DNA of 64,000 nt from Hymenobacter nitidus (GTDB taxonomy: Bacteria; Bacteroidota; Bacteroidia; Cytophagales; Hymenobacteraceae), in the NCBI RefSeq assembly GCF_020447315.1, contig NZ_JAJADQ010000007.1:282856-346855 (forward strand), given 5' to 3'. The position numbers were made by a program, and so were the translations under genes. The notes beneath the pieces are model-generated. The model ran no database searches and was not told the origin of the DNA. It saw nothing but the letters and a program-made list of their open reading frames with translations. Position 1 is the first letter of the stretch, and the number at the start of each line of letters is the position of its first letter. Shown in pieces: positions 50,300 through 59,120 of this stretch.

Positions 50300-51235
50300 A
50301 TGAGTCTGGTCGTAATCGGTTCCGTAGCGTTCGACGCGCTGGAAACGCCCTTTGGCAAAACCGACAAAATCATTGGTGGCGCGGCCACCTACATCAGCCT
50401 GTCGGCTTCCTATTCGCTGAAGCCCGTGAAGCTGGTTGCCGTTGTCGGCGACGATTTCCCGCAAGCCGATATTCTGCTGCTGCAGGAGCACGGCGTTGAC
50501 ACGGAAGGACTGCAGATCAAGGAAGGGGAGAAGTCCTTCTTCTGGTCGGGCAAGTATTCCACCGACCTGAACTCGCGCGAAACGCTGACCACCGAGCTGA
50601 ACGTGCTGGCCGATTTCGACCCGATTATTCCGGATTCCTACCAGGATTGCAAGTACCTGATGCTGGGCAACCTGGCTCCCGCCGTGCAGCGCCTCGTGAT
50701 TCAGCGCCTCGTAAACCGGCCCAAGCTGATTGTGATGGACACGATGAACTTCTGGATGGACGTGGCTCTGGAAGACCTGATGGCGACCATCGAGATGGTG
50801 GACGTGCTCAGCATCAACGACGAGGAAGCCCGCCAGCTTTCGGGCGAGTACTCGCTGGTGAAGGCCGCCAAGAAAATCATGGGCTTCGGGCCGAAGTTCC
50901 TCATCATCAAGAAGGGGGAGCACGGCGCCTTGCTGTTCCACAAAAACAAGATCTTCTTCGCCCCGGCCCTGCCGCTGGAGGAAGTATTCGACCCGACCGG
51001 CGCCGGCGACACGTTTGCGGGCGGCTTCATCGGCTACCTGGCCGCCACCGACGACATCAGCTTCGACAACATGAAGCGCGCCGTGATTCACGGGTCGGCC
51101 ATGGCTTCGTTCTGCGTGGAGAAATTCGGCACCGAGCGGCTGCTGAACCTGACCAAAGAGCAGCTGGAAGCCCGCGAAAAGCAGTTTGCTGACCTGGTAG
51201 AGGTTATTCCGGCTACTTCGGCGCAGCCCGCCTAG
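50300..51235 (+). CDS. PfkB-family carbohydrate kinase
   Basis: 311 residues from ATG 50300 (MSLVVIGSVAFDALETPFG). The ribokinase fold is clear: GGAATYISLSASY (substrate-binding loop), VDVLSINDEEARQL and the PfkB signature DPTGAGDTFAGGFIGYL with the catalytic Asp. It would phosphorylate a sugar or nucleoside. The IIGGAATY motif is also seen in adenosine-kinase-like and ribokinase-like members, so the substrate is open. It lies alone, with a terminator after it. Confidence 0.9.
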   Translation: MSLVVIGSVAFDALETPFGKTDKIIGGAATYISLSASYSLKPVKLVAVVGDDFPQADILLLQEHGVDTEGLQIKEGEKSFFWSGKYSTDLNSRETLTTELNVLADFDPIIPDSYQDCKYLMLGNLAPAVQRLVIQRLVNRPKLIVMDTMNFWMDVALEDLMATIEMVDVLSINDEEARQLSGEYSLVKAAKKIMGFGPKFLIIKKGEHGALLFHKNKIFFAPALPLEEVFDPTGAGDTFAGGFIGYLAATDDISFDNMKRAVIHGSAMASFCVEKFGTERLLNLTKEQLEAREKQFADLVEVIPATSAQPA

Positions 51236-51261
51236 GCTGCCTCCGAATAGCATTTTGTACG

Positions 51262-51300
51262 AAAGCCTGCCAGCCGGTAAAAGGGTTGGCAGGCTTTTTT
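51262..51300 (+). terminator. Terminator of the PfkB kinase gene
   Basis: AAAGCCTGCCA (51262-51272) pairs perfectly with TGGCAGGCTTT (51287-51297), then TTT. Confidence 0.9.
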
Positions 51301-51377
51301 ACGCCCCGTGTAGCACAACCAATTGCGCGCCGGGAGGGTACAATAGGAAGAATCTTCTCACCTAAGCCCCCACTGCC

Positions 51378-51665
51378 ATGAGCAAGCATCAAGATAAAGC
51401 CCCCACCAATTCGGAAAAGTCGAAAAAGTCAGCTGATACGCCCGCTCAGGACCCCCAGAGCCAGGAGTCGATGGATTTTAAAGGCCAGGCCAAATCCAAC
51501 AGCGGCGGCACCCACATGCAGAACGTGAACCAGAACGGGCTGAACGAGGCCGGTAACCCCACCAAAAACAACACGCCCGGCAGCGGCAACAACGAGGAGC
51601 AGCGCACTTCGCAGGCCAACAAGCCCCGTAGCAACCCTAACCCGACCCAGTTCGACGCCAAGTAA
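51378..51665 (+). CDS. Small hydrophilic Asn/Gln/Ser-rich protein
   Basis: 95 residues, no signal peptide, extremely polar (MSKHQDKAPTNSEKSKKSAD; NSGGTHMQNVNQNGLNEAG) with very few hydrophobic residues, so it is probably disordered. Proteins of this kind in Bacteroidota are sometimes stress- or desiccation-related, but I have no direct evidence for that. It lies between terminators. Confidence 0.6.
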   Translation: MSKHQDKAPTNSEKSKKSADTPAQDPQSQESMDFKGQAKSNSGGTHMQNVNQNGLNEAGNPTKNNTPGSGNNEEQRTSQANKPRSNPNPTQFDAK

Positions 51666-51682
51666 GGCTAGACCTTTAGTTG

Positions 51683-51720
51683 AAAAAGCCCCGGTTGCGT
51701 GCGCAATCGGGGCTTTTTTT
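51683..51720. terminator. Bidirectional terminator
   Basis: The arms AAAAAGCCCCGGTTGC and GCAATCGGGGCTTTTT (51683-51698 and 51703-51718) pair with one G-T wobble, between convergent genes. Confidence 0.9.
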
Positions 51721-52537
51721 ATGGCCGGGCCGGGGGCAGTCGTAGCGAAACGTAGCGCGGGGGCAAGTCCGCCCCGCTTTCTGTCGGCCCGAATTCCTGC
51801 TTCACTACGGCGCTGCCATCAGCGCGCCAGCGGACCGCCGCCGGGCCCCAGTTAGCCAGCTCCCGTTGCCAGACCAGTTGCGGCCCGCCGGGGCGGATTT
51901 GGAGTAACTGGAAGCCGTTGGGGTCGAAGGTGGCCACCAGATCAGAGCTGCTGGCCAGGATGTACTGGCCGTCGGGCGAGGTGCTGGGATGCCCCCAAAT
52001 GTTAGTCCGCTGCCCGGTCCGCTGGTCAATCAGCACGACGGCCCGGCCCTCATACAGCCACGCATTGGCCACCCACTGGTGGGCCTTGGGCAGGCTTCCC
52101 CAGTACATATAAACCACAGCATCCTCGCCATCGGTCGTGTCGTTCTGCAGTGTCACGGTGCGGCCGTTGGCGGCTTTGAACGTCAGAGCCTGACCCAGGC
52201 GTTGCACCCGGCCGCCGGTTTGCGCTATTGTTGGAGAGTCTACCGAGTCGGGCAGGGCGGGCAGCGGGTCGGGCTGCGCTTTTTGCCAAACGGCTAGGGT
52301 AGTTCGCTGTACTGATACTGTTTGGCCGTCCGAAGTGCGCAGCGTGTCGTGGTCGGTGGCGGTTACTACGTCGGCTGAAGTCAGCACCGGGACCGGAGCA
52401 GCTACGGTAGCCGGACCCGCTGCAGGTGTTTCGGGTGCTGTCGGGGTGGTTTCAGTAACGGCAGGCTGGTCGTGGCCACAGCTGGCCAGCAGCGCTAGTC
52501 CTAGCCCGGCATAGACGGCAGCAAAAGAAGTTTTCAT
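51719..52537 (-). CDS. WD40-like lipoprotein, paralogue A
   Basis: 272 residues from ATG 52537 (MKTSFAAVYAGLGLALLASC, lipobox LASC); a TTG at 52543 is less likely. A Pro/Thr/Ala linker precedes a beta-propeller-like part with YEGRAVVLIDQRTGQRTNIWG, SPDGQYILASSSDLVATFD and LLQIRPGGPQLVWQREL. The pattern L-Y-E-G...DQRTG-R-T...SPDG is shared with the upstream lipoprotein gene at 52578-53399, 40 bases away on the same strand, so the two are tandem paralogues. Anchored in the envelope; function unknown. Confidence 0.75.
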   Translation of the reverse strand: MKTSFAAVYAGLGLALLASCGHDQPAVTETTPTAPETPAAGPATVAAPVPVLTSADVVTATDHDTLRTSDGQTVSVQRTTLAVWQKAQPDPLPALPDSVDSPTIAQTGGRVQRLGQALTFKAANGRTVTLQNDTTDGEDAVVYMYWGSLPKAHQWVANAWLYEGRAVVLIDQRTGQRTNIWGHPSTSPDGQYILASSSDLVATFDPNGFQLLQIRPGGPQLVWQRELANWGPAAVRWRADGSAVVKQEFGPTESGADLPPRYVSLRLPPARP

Positions 52538-52577
52538 GCGCAAGTATAGGAATTTGGCAGTCGAAGCCGAACCCTCC

Positions 52578-53399
52578 CTAAGGCACCACTTTCATGCGTA
52601 CCACCCGGGTATCCACGTCGCCGTTGTCGAAGAAGTCCTGCTCAAACAGGATAGTTTTGTTGTCGAGCCAGCGCGGACCCGTGACGCCCCATTCCGTTTG
52701 TCGCTCCCAGATTTTCTCCAGCTTCGGGCCGTCCACGCTCCACACCTGCAGGCCACTGGGTTCGTAGCGAGCCAGCACGTCGGAGTTGCCGCACACGAAA
52801 TGGCGGCCGTCAGGGGCTACGGCCGGGGGGCTCCACACGCGGGTACGCCGCCCGGTGCGCTGATCTACCAGCAGGAAGTAGCCGCCTTCGTAGAGGTGCA
52901 CCGAAAGCAGCCACTGCTTGATTTCGGGCAGGCTGCCCACGTATTCGTACGCTATGTTCTTCTCGTAGTCTTCGTCGGGGTTATTGGTCAGGCGCAGGGG
53001 CTGTTTGGTGGCGGTAGGGCGCAGAATCAGCGTGTTGCCCACCCGTTTTACCATGGGGCCAGCCGTGCGCAGGCGCTGGCGCTCTTCCGCCGCCAGGTCA
53101 ATTTCCTCGGCCTCGGCTTCGGTCTGGGGCTCGGGGGGCAGCCATGTTTTGTAGGGCAGCCGCTCGTACACGTTGCGGGAACCCTGATGAATGCTCAGCA
53201 CCCGGCCGGGCAGCTGCACCAGGGTGTCGAGGTGACCCAGGCGGTAGATGCGCGGCGGTACGGGGCGGGGCAGCGGGGCTACCGGGGCCGAAGTCGGCAC
53301 GCTGGGCTGCATCCGTTCGGCCGGGCCACGGAAAGAACAGCTCCCCAGCAGTAACAGCGGGGGAGAAAGTAAAAGAAGCAGGGCACGAAGCCGGAACAT
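52578..53399 (-). CDS. WD40-like lipoprotein, paralogue B
   Basis: 273 residues from ATG 53399 (MFRLRALLLLLSPPLLLLGSC, lipobox LGSC). It shares with paralogue A the sequence YEGGYFLLVDQRTGRRTRVWS, APDGRHFVCGNSDVLARYE and LQVWSVDGPKLEKIWERQTEWG, but the rest diverges. It begins 26 bases after the M61 peptidase stop, and the three genes read in the same direction, which suggests an operon of peptidase, paralogue B and paralogue A. Confidence 0.75.
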   Translation of the reverse strand: MFRLRALLLLLSPPLLLLGSCSFRGPAERMQPSVPTSAPVAPLPRPVPPRIYRLGHLDTLVQLPGRVLSIHQGSRNVYERLPYKTWLPPEPQTEAEAEEIDLAAEERQRLRTAGPMVKRVGNTLILRPTATKQPLRLTNNPDEDYEKNIAYEYVGSLPEIKQWLLSVHLYEGGYFLLVDQRTGRRTRVWSPPAVAPDGRHFVCGNSDVLARYEPSGLQVWSVDGPKLEKIWERQTEWGVTGPRWLDNKTILFEQDFFDNGDVDTRVVRMKVVP

Positions 53400-53425
53400 G
53401 GACTTGACTGTAAAAACGCGCCGCT

Positions 53426-55159
53426 TTAAAAATCCTGCTTGAGCCACTGGCGGAAGCTGGCTTGCTGCTCGGGAGTTGCCTCGGGCAGCTTCTCCACGGT
53501 GTACTTCTGCCAGAACTGCTGCTCCGGGCTGCCGGTCAGCGTCACGGTCAGCAGCCGGTTTTGGCGGAACACGCTGATTTCGTAGCTGGTTGCATTGTCG
53601 GCCAGTAAACTTTGCAGGTTCATATCGACGCGCCGCCCGTTTACGGCCACGATTTCGTCGTCCACGGTCAGGGCTGCCGCGGCCGGGGAGCCGGGCAGGA
53701 TGTCGGTTATTTCCGTGCGCTCGTTCTTGACCACGGCCCGGAAGCCAAACACGCCCTCGGCCACCGATACGTTCGGCTCAGTGCGCAGCGTGCAGCCCAC
53801 AAAGCTCATAGCTTTGTCGAGGGGCTCCTCCAACGGGGCGGTACCGTAGATAAACTTGTCGAAGTAGGTCTTCATGTCGCGCCCGGCCACTTCCGTGACG
53901 AGTCGGATGTAATCTTCCTCGGTGTAGCCGATGCCGGTCAGCCCGAATTCCTCGTACAGGCGGCGCATCACGTCGTCGAGGCTGCGCTGGTGGTTGCTCA
54001 GGCGGCGTAGCGTCAGGTCGAGCAACAAGGCCACCAGGGCCCCCTTGTGGTACACCGACACTTTGCGGTCGGGCACACCGGGCTTGTAGCCATCCAGCCA
54101 CAGATCCATGGAGGCGTCGGCCAACGACAGGTTATAGCGGCCGTAGTCGTCGTAATGCTTGCGCAGCACCGTGTTCAGCTCGGCAAAGTACTGCTCGGCG
54201 GTGCGCACGTCGGCGCGAGCCAGCAGGTATTCGCCGTAGTAAGTCGTGATGCCCTCGGCAATAAAGCAGGTGCGGAAGTAATTTTCCCGGGTGAAATCGT
54301 AGGGCTGCATTTCGGCCGGCCGGATGCTCTTGATGTTCCAAGTGTGAAACAGCTCGTGGCAGCTCACGCCCAGCAGCTCCTTATACAGGCCTTCGGTCAT
54401 CAGCAGCTCGGCCGGACCCAGCACAATCACCGTGGAGTTCAGGTGTTCCACGCCGTGGTAGTGCTTATAGGGCAGGATCTGGTTCAGGAAATGATAGTCC
54501 TGCACCGGAAAACCGCCGAACAAGGTTAGTTGCTCCTCACTGAAGGCGGCAAAGTCGCGCAGCAGGCGGGGCCAGTCGGGGGCGCATTCGCCTTGCACCC
54601 AAATCGAGAAGGGTATACCCTGGGCCACGTAGGTTTGCTGCACCAGTGCGGGGCTGGCAATCAGGGGTGCATCCACCAGCTCGTCGAAGTTGCGGGCCTG
54701 TAGCGTGTTGGGGGCACTTTGGGGCAGCCCACAGGCTATCTGCCAACCTTCGGGCAGGGCCAGCTGCAGCTGGCACGTTTCGGCCTGCCGGCCCTCCACG
54801 TACATCAGGCACTGCACCCCGTTGACGTAGAGCTGCGACTCATCCACCCAGGAGCCGCCCGCGTCCATCTGGTGAGCGTAATAGTTGTAGCGCACCCGCA
54901 CGGCGCGGCCCGCGGCGCCCGTCACCTGCCACCGGTCTTTGGTGAGCTTACGGTAGGCGAGCGGCTCATTCGTTGCGGCGTCTTCCACTACCACACCCTG
55001 TACTTTCTGGGCGAAGTTCTGCAGCTCATAGCGGCCCGGCCGCCACGCCGGCAACTGCAGCTCCAGGGCCTCAGTAGCCGCGGCGGCCACCTCGAAGGTC
55101 ATTTGGATCTGCAGGTAAAAAGTAAGCGGATTGGCAAATGAAATGTAGTAGTGCATCAT
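53426..55159 (-). CDS. M61-family metallopeptidase with PDZ domain
   Basis: 577 residues. No signal peptide is obvious at the start (MMHYYISFANPLTFYLQIQ). The N-terminal beta-rich domain (about 1-200) is followed by the zinc site HELFHTWNIKSIRPAEMQP (H-E-x-x-H near 275), an extended peptidase domain and a C-terminal PDZ-like domain (about 470-560; ILPGSPAAAALTVDDEIVAVNG). M61 enzymes are glycyl or small-residue aminopeptidases. Two starts three bases apart are possible (55159 and 55156). Its lipoprotein neighbours are likely in the same operon. Confidence 0.9.
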   Translation of the reverse strand: MMHYYISFANPLTFYLQIQMTFEVAAAATEALELQLPAWRPGRYELQNFAQKVQGVVVEDAATNEPLAYRKLTKDRWQVTGAAGRAVRVRYNYYAHQMDAGGSWVDESQLYVNGVQCLMYVEGRQAETCQLQLALPEGWQIACGLPQSAPNTLQARNFDELVDAPLIASPALVQQTYVAQGIPFSIWVQGECAPDWPRLLRDFAAFSEEQLTLFGGFPVQDYHFLNQILPYKHYHGVEHLNSTVIVLGPAELLMTEGLYKELLGVSCHELFHTWNIKSIRPAEMQPYDFTRENYFRTCFIAEGITTYYGEYLLARADVRTAEQYFAELNTVLRKHYDDYGRYNLSLADASMDLWLDGYKPGVPDRKVSVYHKGALVALLLDLTLRRLSNHQRSLDDVMRRLYEEFGLTGIGYTEEDYIRLVTEVAGRDMKTYFDKFIYGTAPLEEPLDKAMSFVGCTLRTEPNVSVAEGVFGFRAVVKNERTEITDILPGSPAAAALTVDDEIVAVNGRRVDMNLQSLLADNATSYEISVFRQNRLLTVTLTGSPEQQFWQKYTVEKLPEATPEQQASFRQWLKQDF

Positions 55160-55334
55160 AGAAGGCGGGGCGGGGAGAGGCCGGAATCGGGTACAAAGCT
55201 ACGGGGTATCGGGCGGGAACCGACAGGCGGAAGAATATCTGTTTTACGGGAGAAACCCCAGCGGGTAGATGCGTATCTTTGCCCTTTCGGCGTCGGTATT
55301 TTTATCGATCAACTGGAAAAAGCAGCCGCAAGCA

Positions 55335-55365
55335 TTGCCTTTTCCAAATCAAGATCGTACCTTTG
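55335..55365 (+). promoter_or_regulatory. Promoter of rpmH
   Basis: TTG (55335-55337), 20-base spacer, TACCTTTG (55358-55365): an exact fit to the Bacteroidota consensus, 35 bases before the rpmH ATG. A second TATCTTTG box lies upstream at 55274-55281 without a clear -33 element. Confidence 0.7.
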
Positions 55366-55400
55366 CCGGCCTTACCTGTCACTGAGTCTCTTACAATATC

Positions 55401-55559
55401 ATGAAACGTACTTTTCAGCCCTCGCAGCGCAAGCGCCGCAACAAGCACGGTTTCCGCACGCGCATGGAATCCGCTAACGGCCGCAGCGTGCTGGCCCGTC
55501 GTCGTGCCAAAGGCCGCAAGCGCCTGACCGTATCCGACGAAGGAAAACATAAGCGCTAA
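55401..55559 (+). CDS. rpmH: 50S ribosomal protein L34
   Basis: 52 residues. The sequence begins MKRTFQPSQRKRRNKHGFRT, continues RMESANGRSVLARRRAKGRK and ends with HKR, as in L34 of all bacteria. It is a small rRNA-binding protein of the large subunit. It is followed after 20 bases by rnpA, the usual bacterial order, and is preceded by a good promoter. Confidence 0.98.
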   Translation: MKRTFQPSQRKRRNKHGFRTRMESANGRSVLARRRAKGRKRLTVSDEGKHKR

Positions 55560-55578
55560 CCCGCTGGCGGCTCCTGCC

Positions 55579-56016
55579 GTGTCGCCTGCCTCGGCTCAGA
55601 CGCCGGGGGCGCGTTCGTATTCGTTTCCGAAAGAAGAACACTTGTGTCGTAAAAAGCTCATTGAAGAGCTTTTCGGCCGGGGTTCTTCTTTTGGTTTATA
55701 CCCCCTGCGCCTCGTGTGGCTGCGTGCCCCGGCGCCGACCTCGGCCCCGCCGCAGGTCCTGGTCAGTGTGTCCAAGCGCAGCTTCAAGCGCGCCGTCGAC
55801 CGCAACTACCTCAAGCGCCTGATGCGCGAGGCTTACCGGCTCAACAAGTACCGGCTGACAGAAGCACCCGGCGGGCACCCCGTTGGCACTATTGCGTTTA
55901 TCTATACCGGCAAGGAAAAAAAGCCTTTCGCGCTGGTAGAAAAAAAATTAATTTCAGGGCTAGAGCGTTTGTTAGCTGATGCAACCCCCGCGCCCGCGGC
56001 GGAGTCAGTCTCCTAA
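55579..56016 (+). CDS. rnpA: Ribonuclease P protein component
   Basis: 145 residues from GTG 55579. The RNR motif region reads SKRSFKRAVDRNYLKRLMREAYR, in which the conserved Arg-rich helix binds the RNase P RNA; N-terminal FPKEEHLCRKKLIEELFGRG matches the family. The protein helps the catalytic RNA to cleave 5' leaders of pre-tRNAs. Its end overlaps the possible upstream start of the S41 peptidase (55979), but that peptidase more likely starts at 56045. No yidD or yidC follows, unlike in many bacteria. Confidence 0.95.
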   Translation: MSPASAQTPGARSYSFPKEEHLCRKKLIEELFGRGSSFGLYPLRLVWLRAPAPTSAPPQVLVSVSKRSFKRAVDRNYLKRLMREAYRLNKYRLTEAPGGHPVGTIAFIYTGKEKKPFALVEKKLISGLERLLADATPAPAAESVS

Positions 56017-56044
56017 GCTACTTTTCTCGCTTCTAGTCATTTAT

Positions 56045-57751
56045 ATGCGCAAAACTACCGTTGCTGGCTTGCTCTTCGGAGGCGCCGCGCTGCTCGCATC
56101 GTTTCGGACCGCCTCGGACAACGAGCGGTACTTCGAAATTGCCAAGAACCTCGACATTTTTGCCACTCTGTTTAAGGAGGTAAACACGTTTTACGTAGAC
56201 GAGGTGACGCCGGCCAAGCTGGTCAAGACCGGTATCGACGCCATGCTCAAGTCCCTGGACCCGTATACCAACTATATTCCGGAGGACGACATTGAGGATT
56301 TCCGCACCCTGACGACCGGGCAATACGGCGGCATTGGGGCCGTCGTGGTGAAGCGCAGCGGCAAGACCATCGTGCAGAGCGCCTACGAAGGCTATCCGGC
56401 CCAGAAAGCGGGTTTGCTGCCCGGCGACGAGATTCTGACCATCAACGGCGTCAACGTTGAGAAGAAGAATAACTCTGATATCAGCAAGCTGCTGAAAGGC
56501 CAGGCCAATTCCCTGGTAAAGCTCGAAGTGACGCGCTACGGCCAGGAAAAGCCGATTGAGGTCAACATTACCCGCGACAAAATCCAAGTCGACAACGTGC
56601 CCTACTATGGCATGCTGTCCCCGGAAGTGGGTTATTTCCAATTGGGGAGCTTCACCGTCGATGCCGGCAAGGAAGTGCGCCTGGCCGTCACCAAGCTCAA
56701 GGAAATGGGGGCTAAGAAAATCGTGTTTGATATTCGCGACAACCCCGGCGGCCTGCTCAACGAGGCCGTGAACATCTCCAACGTCTTCGTGGATAAAGGC
56801 GTGGACGTGGTGAGCACTAAGGGCAAAGTGGCCGACTGGAACAAAACCTACAAGGCCCTCGACGCCCCGCTCGACACCCAGATTCCGGTCGTTATCATCA
56901 CCAGCAGCCGCTCGGCTTCGGCCTCCGAAATCGTGTCGGGCGTGCTGCAGGACTACGACCGGGCCGTGGTAGTGGGCGAGCGGACCTTCGGCAAGGGCCT
57001 GGTGCAGGCCACCCGGCCGCTGAGCTACAACTCGCAGCTGAAGGTGACGACGGCCAAATACTATATTCCCAGTGGCCGCTGCATCCAGGAAATCGACTAT
57101 GCGCACCGTGCCGACGATGGCACGCTGGGTAAATTTCCGGACTCCCTGCGCACGGCGTTTAAAACCCAGAGTGGCCGCATCGTGTACGACGGCGGCGGTG
57201 TGGCACCCGACGTGGAGGTGCAGGAAAAGGAAATTGCCGACATCACCCGGGTGCTCATTCAGAAGAACTACGTGTTCGACTTTGCCACCCGCTACCGCGC
57301 CGAGCACCAGACTATTGCCTCGGCCCGCGAGTTTCAGCTGTCTGACGCCGACTACCAGAAGTTTGTGCAGTTCTTGTCCGGCAAAGACATTAACTACAGC
57401 ACCGATATGGAGAAAAGCCTGACGGAGGTAGCTAAAAAAGCCAAGGAAGAAAAGCACTACGACGACGTGAAGGCGGAGTTGGAAGCCATCCGCAAGAAGG
57501 TGTCGACCAACAAGAGCAACGATTTGACCCGCTTCAAGCCCGAAATCCGGGAACTGCTGGAGCAGGAAATCGTGTCGCGCTACTACTTCCAGAAGGGCGG
57601 CATCGAAGCCAGCTTCGATGATGATCCGAATATTCTCACGGCTTTGCAGGTTATCAACGATGCCCCGCGCTACGCGGCTCTGCTGAAGCCCGGCACGCCG
57701 GAGGCCAAGACCCGGCCCGAAGCCAACCGCAAGACGGCGGGTGGTAAATAA
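56045..57751 (+). CDS. S41-family C-terminal processing peptidase
   Basis: 568 residues from ATG 56045. A membrane or signal segment (TTVAGLLFGGAALLASF) is followed by an N-terminal helical region (about 30-75), a PDZ domain (about 85-175; GIGAVVVKRSGKTIV, YPAQKAGLLPGDEILTINGV) and the peptidase domain. The Ser-Lys dyad is in SSRSASASEIVSGVLQDY (Ser) and GERTFGKGLVQ (Lys). It cleaves or trims exported proteins from the C-terminus, probably in the periplasm. It follows rnpA and may be cotranscribed with rpmH-rnpA. Confidence 0.93.
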   Translation: MRKTTVAGLLFGGAALLASFRTASDNERYFEIAKNLDIFATLFKEVNTFYVDEVTPAKLVKTGIDAMLKSLDPYTNYIPEDDIEDFRTLTTGQYGGIGAVVVKRSGKTIVQSAYEGYPAQKAGLLPGDEILTINGVNVEKKNNSDISKLLKGQANSLVKLEVTRYGQEKPIEVNITRDKIQVDNVPYYGMLSPEVGYFQLGSFTVDAGKEVRLAVTKLKEMGAKKIVFDIRDNPGGLLNEAVNISNVFVDKGVDVVSTKGKVADWNKTYKALDAPLDTQIPVVIITSSRSASASEIVSGVLQDYDRAVVVGERTFGKGLVQATRPLSYNSQLKVTTAKYYIPSGRCIQEIDYAHRADDGTLGKFPDSLRTAFKTQSGRIVYDGGGVAPDVEVQEKEIADITRVLIQKNYVFDFATRYRAEHQTIASAREFQLSDADYQKFVQFLSGKDINYSTDMEKSLTEVAKKAKEEKHYDDVKAELEAIRKKVSTNKSNDLTRFKPEIRELLEQEIVSRYYFQKGGIEASFDDDPNILTALQVINDAPRYAALLKPGTPEAKTRPEANRKTAGGK

Positions 57752-57774
57752 GAAGCAATAGTTTGATAAACACG

Positions 57775-57806
57775 AAAGCAGCCTCATCTTGGGGCTGCTT
57801 TTCTTT
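57775..57806 (+). terminator. Terminator of the S41 peptidase gene
   Basis: AAAGCAGCC (57775-57783), 9-base loop, GGCTGCTTT (57793-57801), then T-rich sequence. Confidence 0.8.
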
Positions 57807-57818
57807 TGTAGGTCTGAT

Positions 57819-58397
57819 ATGAACGATGTAATTCTTCGTGCCAAGCACTGGCAGGTATTTTTGCTGTTGCTGGCTCCGCATGTGGCCTCCTGGTATACCA
57901 CTAGCCCGTTTACGGACAGAATTCTGGACCTGGTCAGCGTCTTTGTCCTGATGGCTTGGGTGGTGCTCCAGGTTAATGCCCTGAATCAGCTGCGGGCTAA
58001 CCTGGAGGGGTACAGCGTGACCTGGTTTTTGATCAACGTTTTCGTGGTGCTAACGGCCTGGAGCTATAGCTCAATATCGGAAGACCCGGACTTCTACATC
58101 TCCGGTACGAAGTGGCAGGTTTCCGGCATGGGCAGCTTGGCTTTCCTCTACATTGTCTTTGCTTACCTGCACGTCCACTGGTTTCCGGGCTCCATGCTCA
58201 AGGCTACCGAAACCGGCGAGCGGACCGACGCCAGCCAAGGCTTGAAGGCATTTCTGCTGTATTTCTTCTGGCCCATTGGGGTGTGGCTTATTCAGCCCCG
58301 CCTAAACAAGCTGTGGGAAGAGCAGCAGTGGAGCCAGCGGGCAATTCAAAATCTGGGTACCGATATCCCACTTGGAATGACAGCGGAAACCGAGTAG
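57819..58397 (+). CDS. Hypothetical membrane protein, five predicted helices
   Basis: 192 residues from ATG 57819 (MNDVILRAKHWQVFLLLLAP). Five hydrophobic segments are visible, including ILDLVSVFVLMAWVVLQV, WFLINVFVVLTAWSY, MGSLAFLYIVFAYLHV and FLLYFFWPIGVWLIQP. No catalytic or transport signature was recognised. The stop codon lies directly before the -7 box of tsaB (58398), so the two genes have independent promoters in a very tight arrangement. Confidence 0.7.
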   Translation: MNDVILRAKHWQVFLLLLAPHVASWYTTSPFTDRILDLVSVFVLMAWVVLQVNALNQLRANLEGYSVTWFLINVFVVLTAWSYSSISEDPDFYISGTKWQVSGMGSLAFLYIVFAYLHVHWFPGSMLKATETGERTDASQGLKAFLLYFFWPIGVWLIQPRLNKLWEEQQWSQRAIQNLGTDIPLGMTAETE

Positions 58398-58405
58398 TAT
58401 CTTTG
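58398..58405 (+). promoter_or_regulatory. TATCTTTG -7 box four bases before tsaB
   Basis: TATCTTTG exactly matches TAnnTTTG and is separated from the tsaB ATG by CCCC only. A TTG at 58372-58374 is present at a 23-base spacing, slightly longer than usual. Confidence 0.6.
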
Positions 58406-58409
58406 CCCC

Positions 58410-59099
58410 ATGTCCACGCTCATTCTTTCCCTGGAAACCTCGTCGCCCGTCTGTTCTGTAGCCCTGCACCGCGATGGGCAGCTGCTGGGCCAGTCGGAGT
58501 TGCGGCTGGAAAAGTCGCACTCCTCCCACCTGGGCCTGCTGATTCAGCAGCTGCTGGACAACACCGGCGCTACGCTGAAAGATCTGGCCGCTGTGGCTGT
58601 TTCCGATGGGCCGGGCTCTTATACCGGGCTGCGCATTGGGGGAGCTGCGGCCAAGGGGCTGTGCTTTGCGCTGGATATTCCGCTGATAGCCGTGAGTACC
58701 CTGCAGGCCTTGGCCCACCAGGTAGCGGCCTATACCGCCCGGGCCGAGGAAATGTTGTTTTGCCCCATGCTCGATGCCCGGCGGATGGAAGTATACAGCG
58801 CCCTCTACACCCGTGAGGGCCGGGAAGTGCTGGCCCCTGCACCGCTCATTCTCGATTCTGATACGCTGGCCGAACAATTAGCCCACCACCGCTTGTTATT
58901 CTTCGGAAACGGCGCGGCCAAATTTGCGCCCCTGCTCCAGACGCCGAACGCCGGCTTTCTGGCGGGCATCGAGCCCTCCGCAATTGCAGTTGGCGCTTTA
59001 GCCCAGCTGGCTTTCGAGCGGCAGGAGTTCCGGGACGTGGCCTATTACGAGCCGTTTTATCTGAAGGAAGTACACACCACAACGCCGAAAGCCAAGTAG
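58410..59099 (+). CDS. tsaB: tRNA threonylcarbamoyladenosine biosynthesis protein TsaB
   Basis: 229 residues from ATG 58410. TsaB works with TsaD and TsaE to make the universal t6A modification at tRNA position 37. Markers are ILSLETSSPVCSVALHRDGQ, LGLLIQQLLDNTGATLKDLAAVAVSDGPGSYTGLRIG, read in parts, and KGLCFALDIPLIAVSTLQALAHQ; the ATP-binding site of TsaD is lacking, as expected for TsaB. Its ATG lies only four bases after a -7 box, pointing to a leaderless transcript. Confidence 0.96.
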   Translation: MSTLILSLETSSPVCSVALHRDGQLLGQSELRLEKSHSSHLGLLIQQLLDNTGATLKDLAAVAVSDGPGSYTGLRIGGAAAKGLCFALDIPLIAVSTLQALAHQVAAYTARAEEMLFCPMLDARRMEVYSALYTREGREVLAPAPLILDSDTLAEQLAHHRLLFFGNGAAKFAPLLQTPNAGFLAGIEPSAIAVGALAQLAFERQEFRDVAYYEPFYLKEVHTTTPKAK

Positions 59100-59120
59100 C
59101 CCGCGCTACTCATACAGGAT

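Noticed and set aside
56033..57901. 622-residue minus-strand frame
   Set aside because: Antisense to the S41 peptidase gene.
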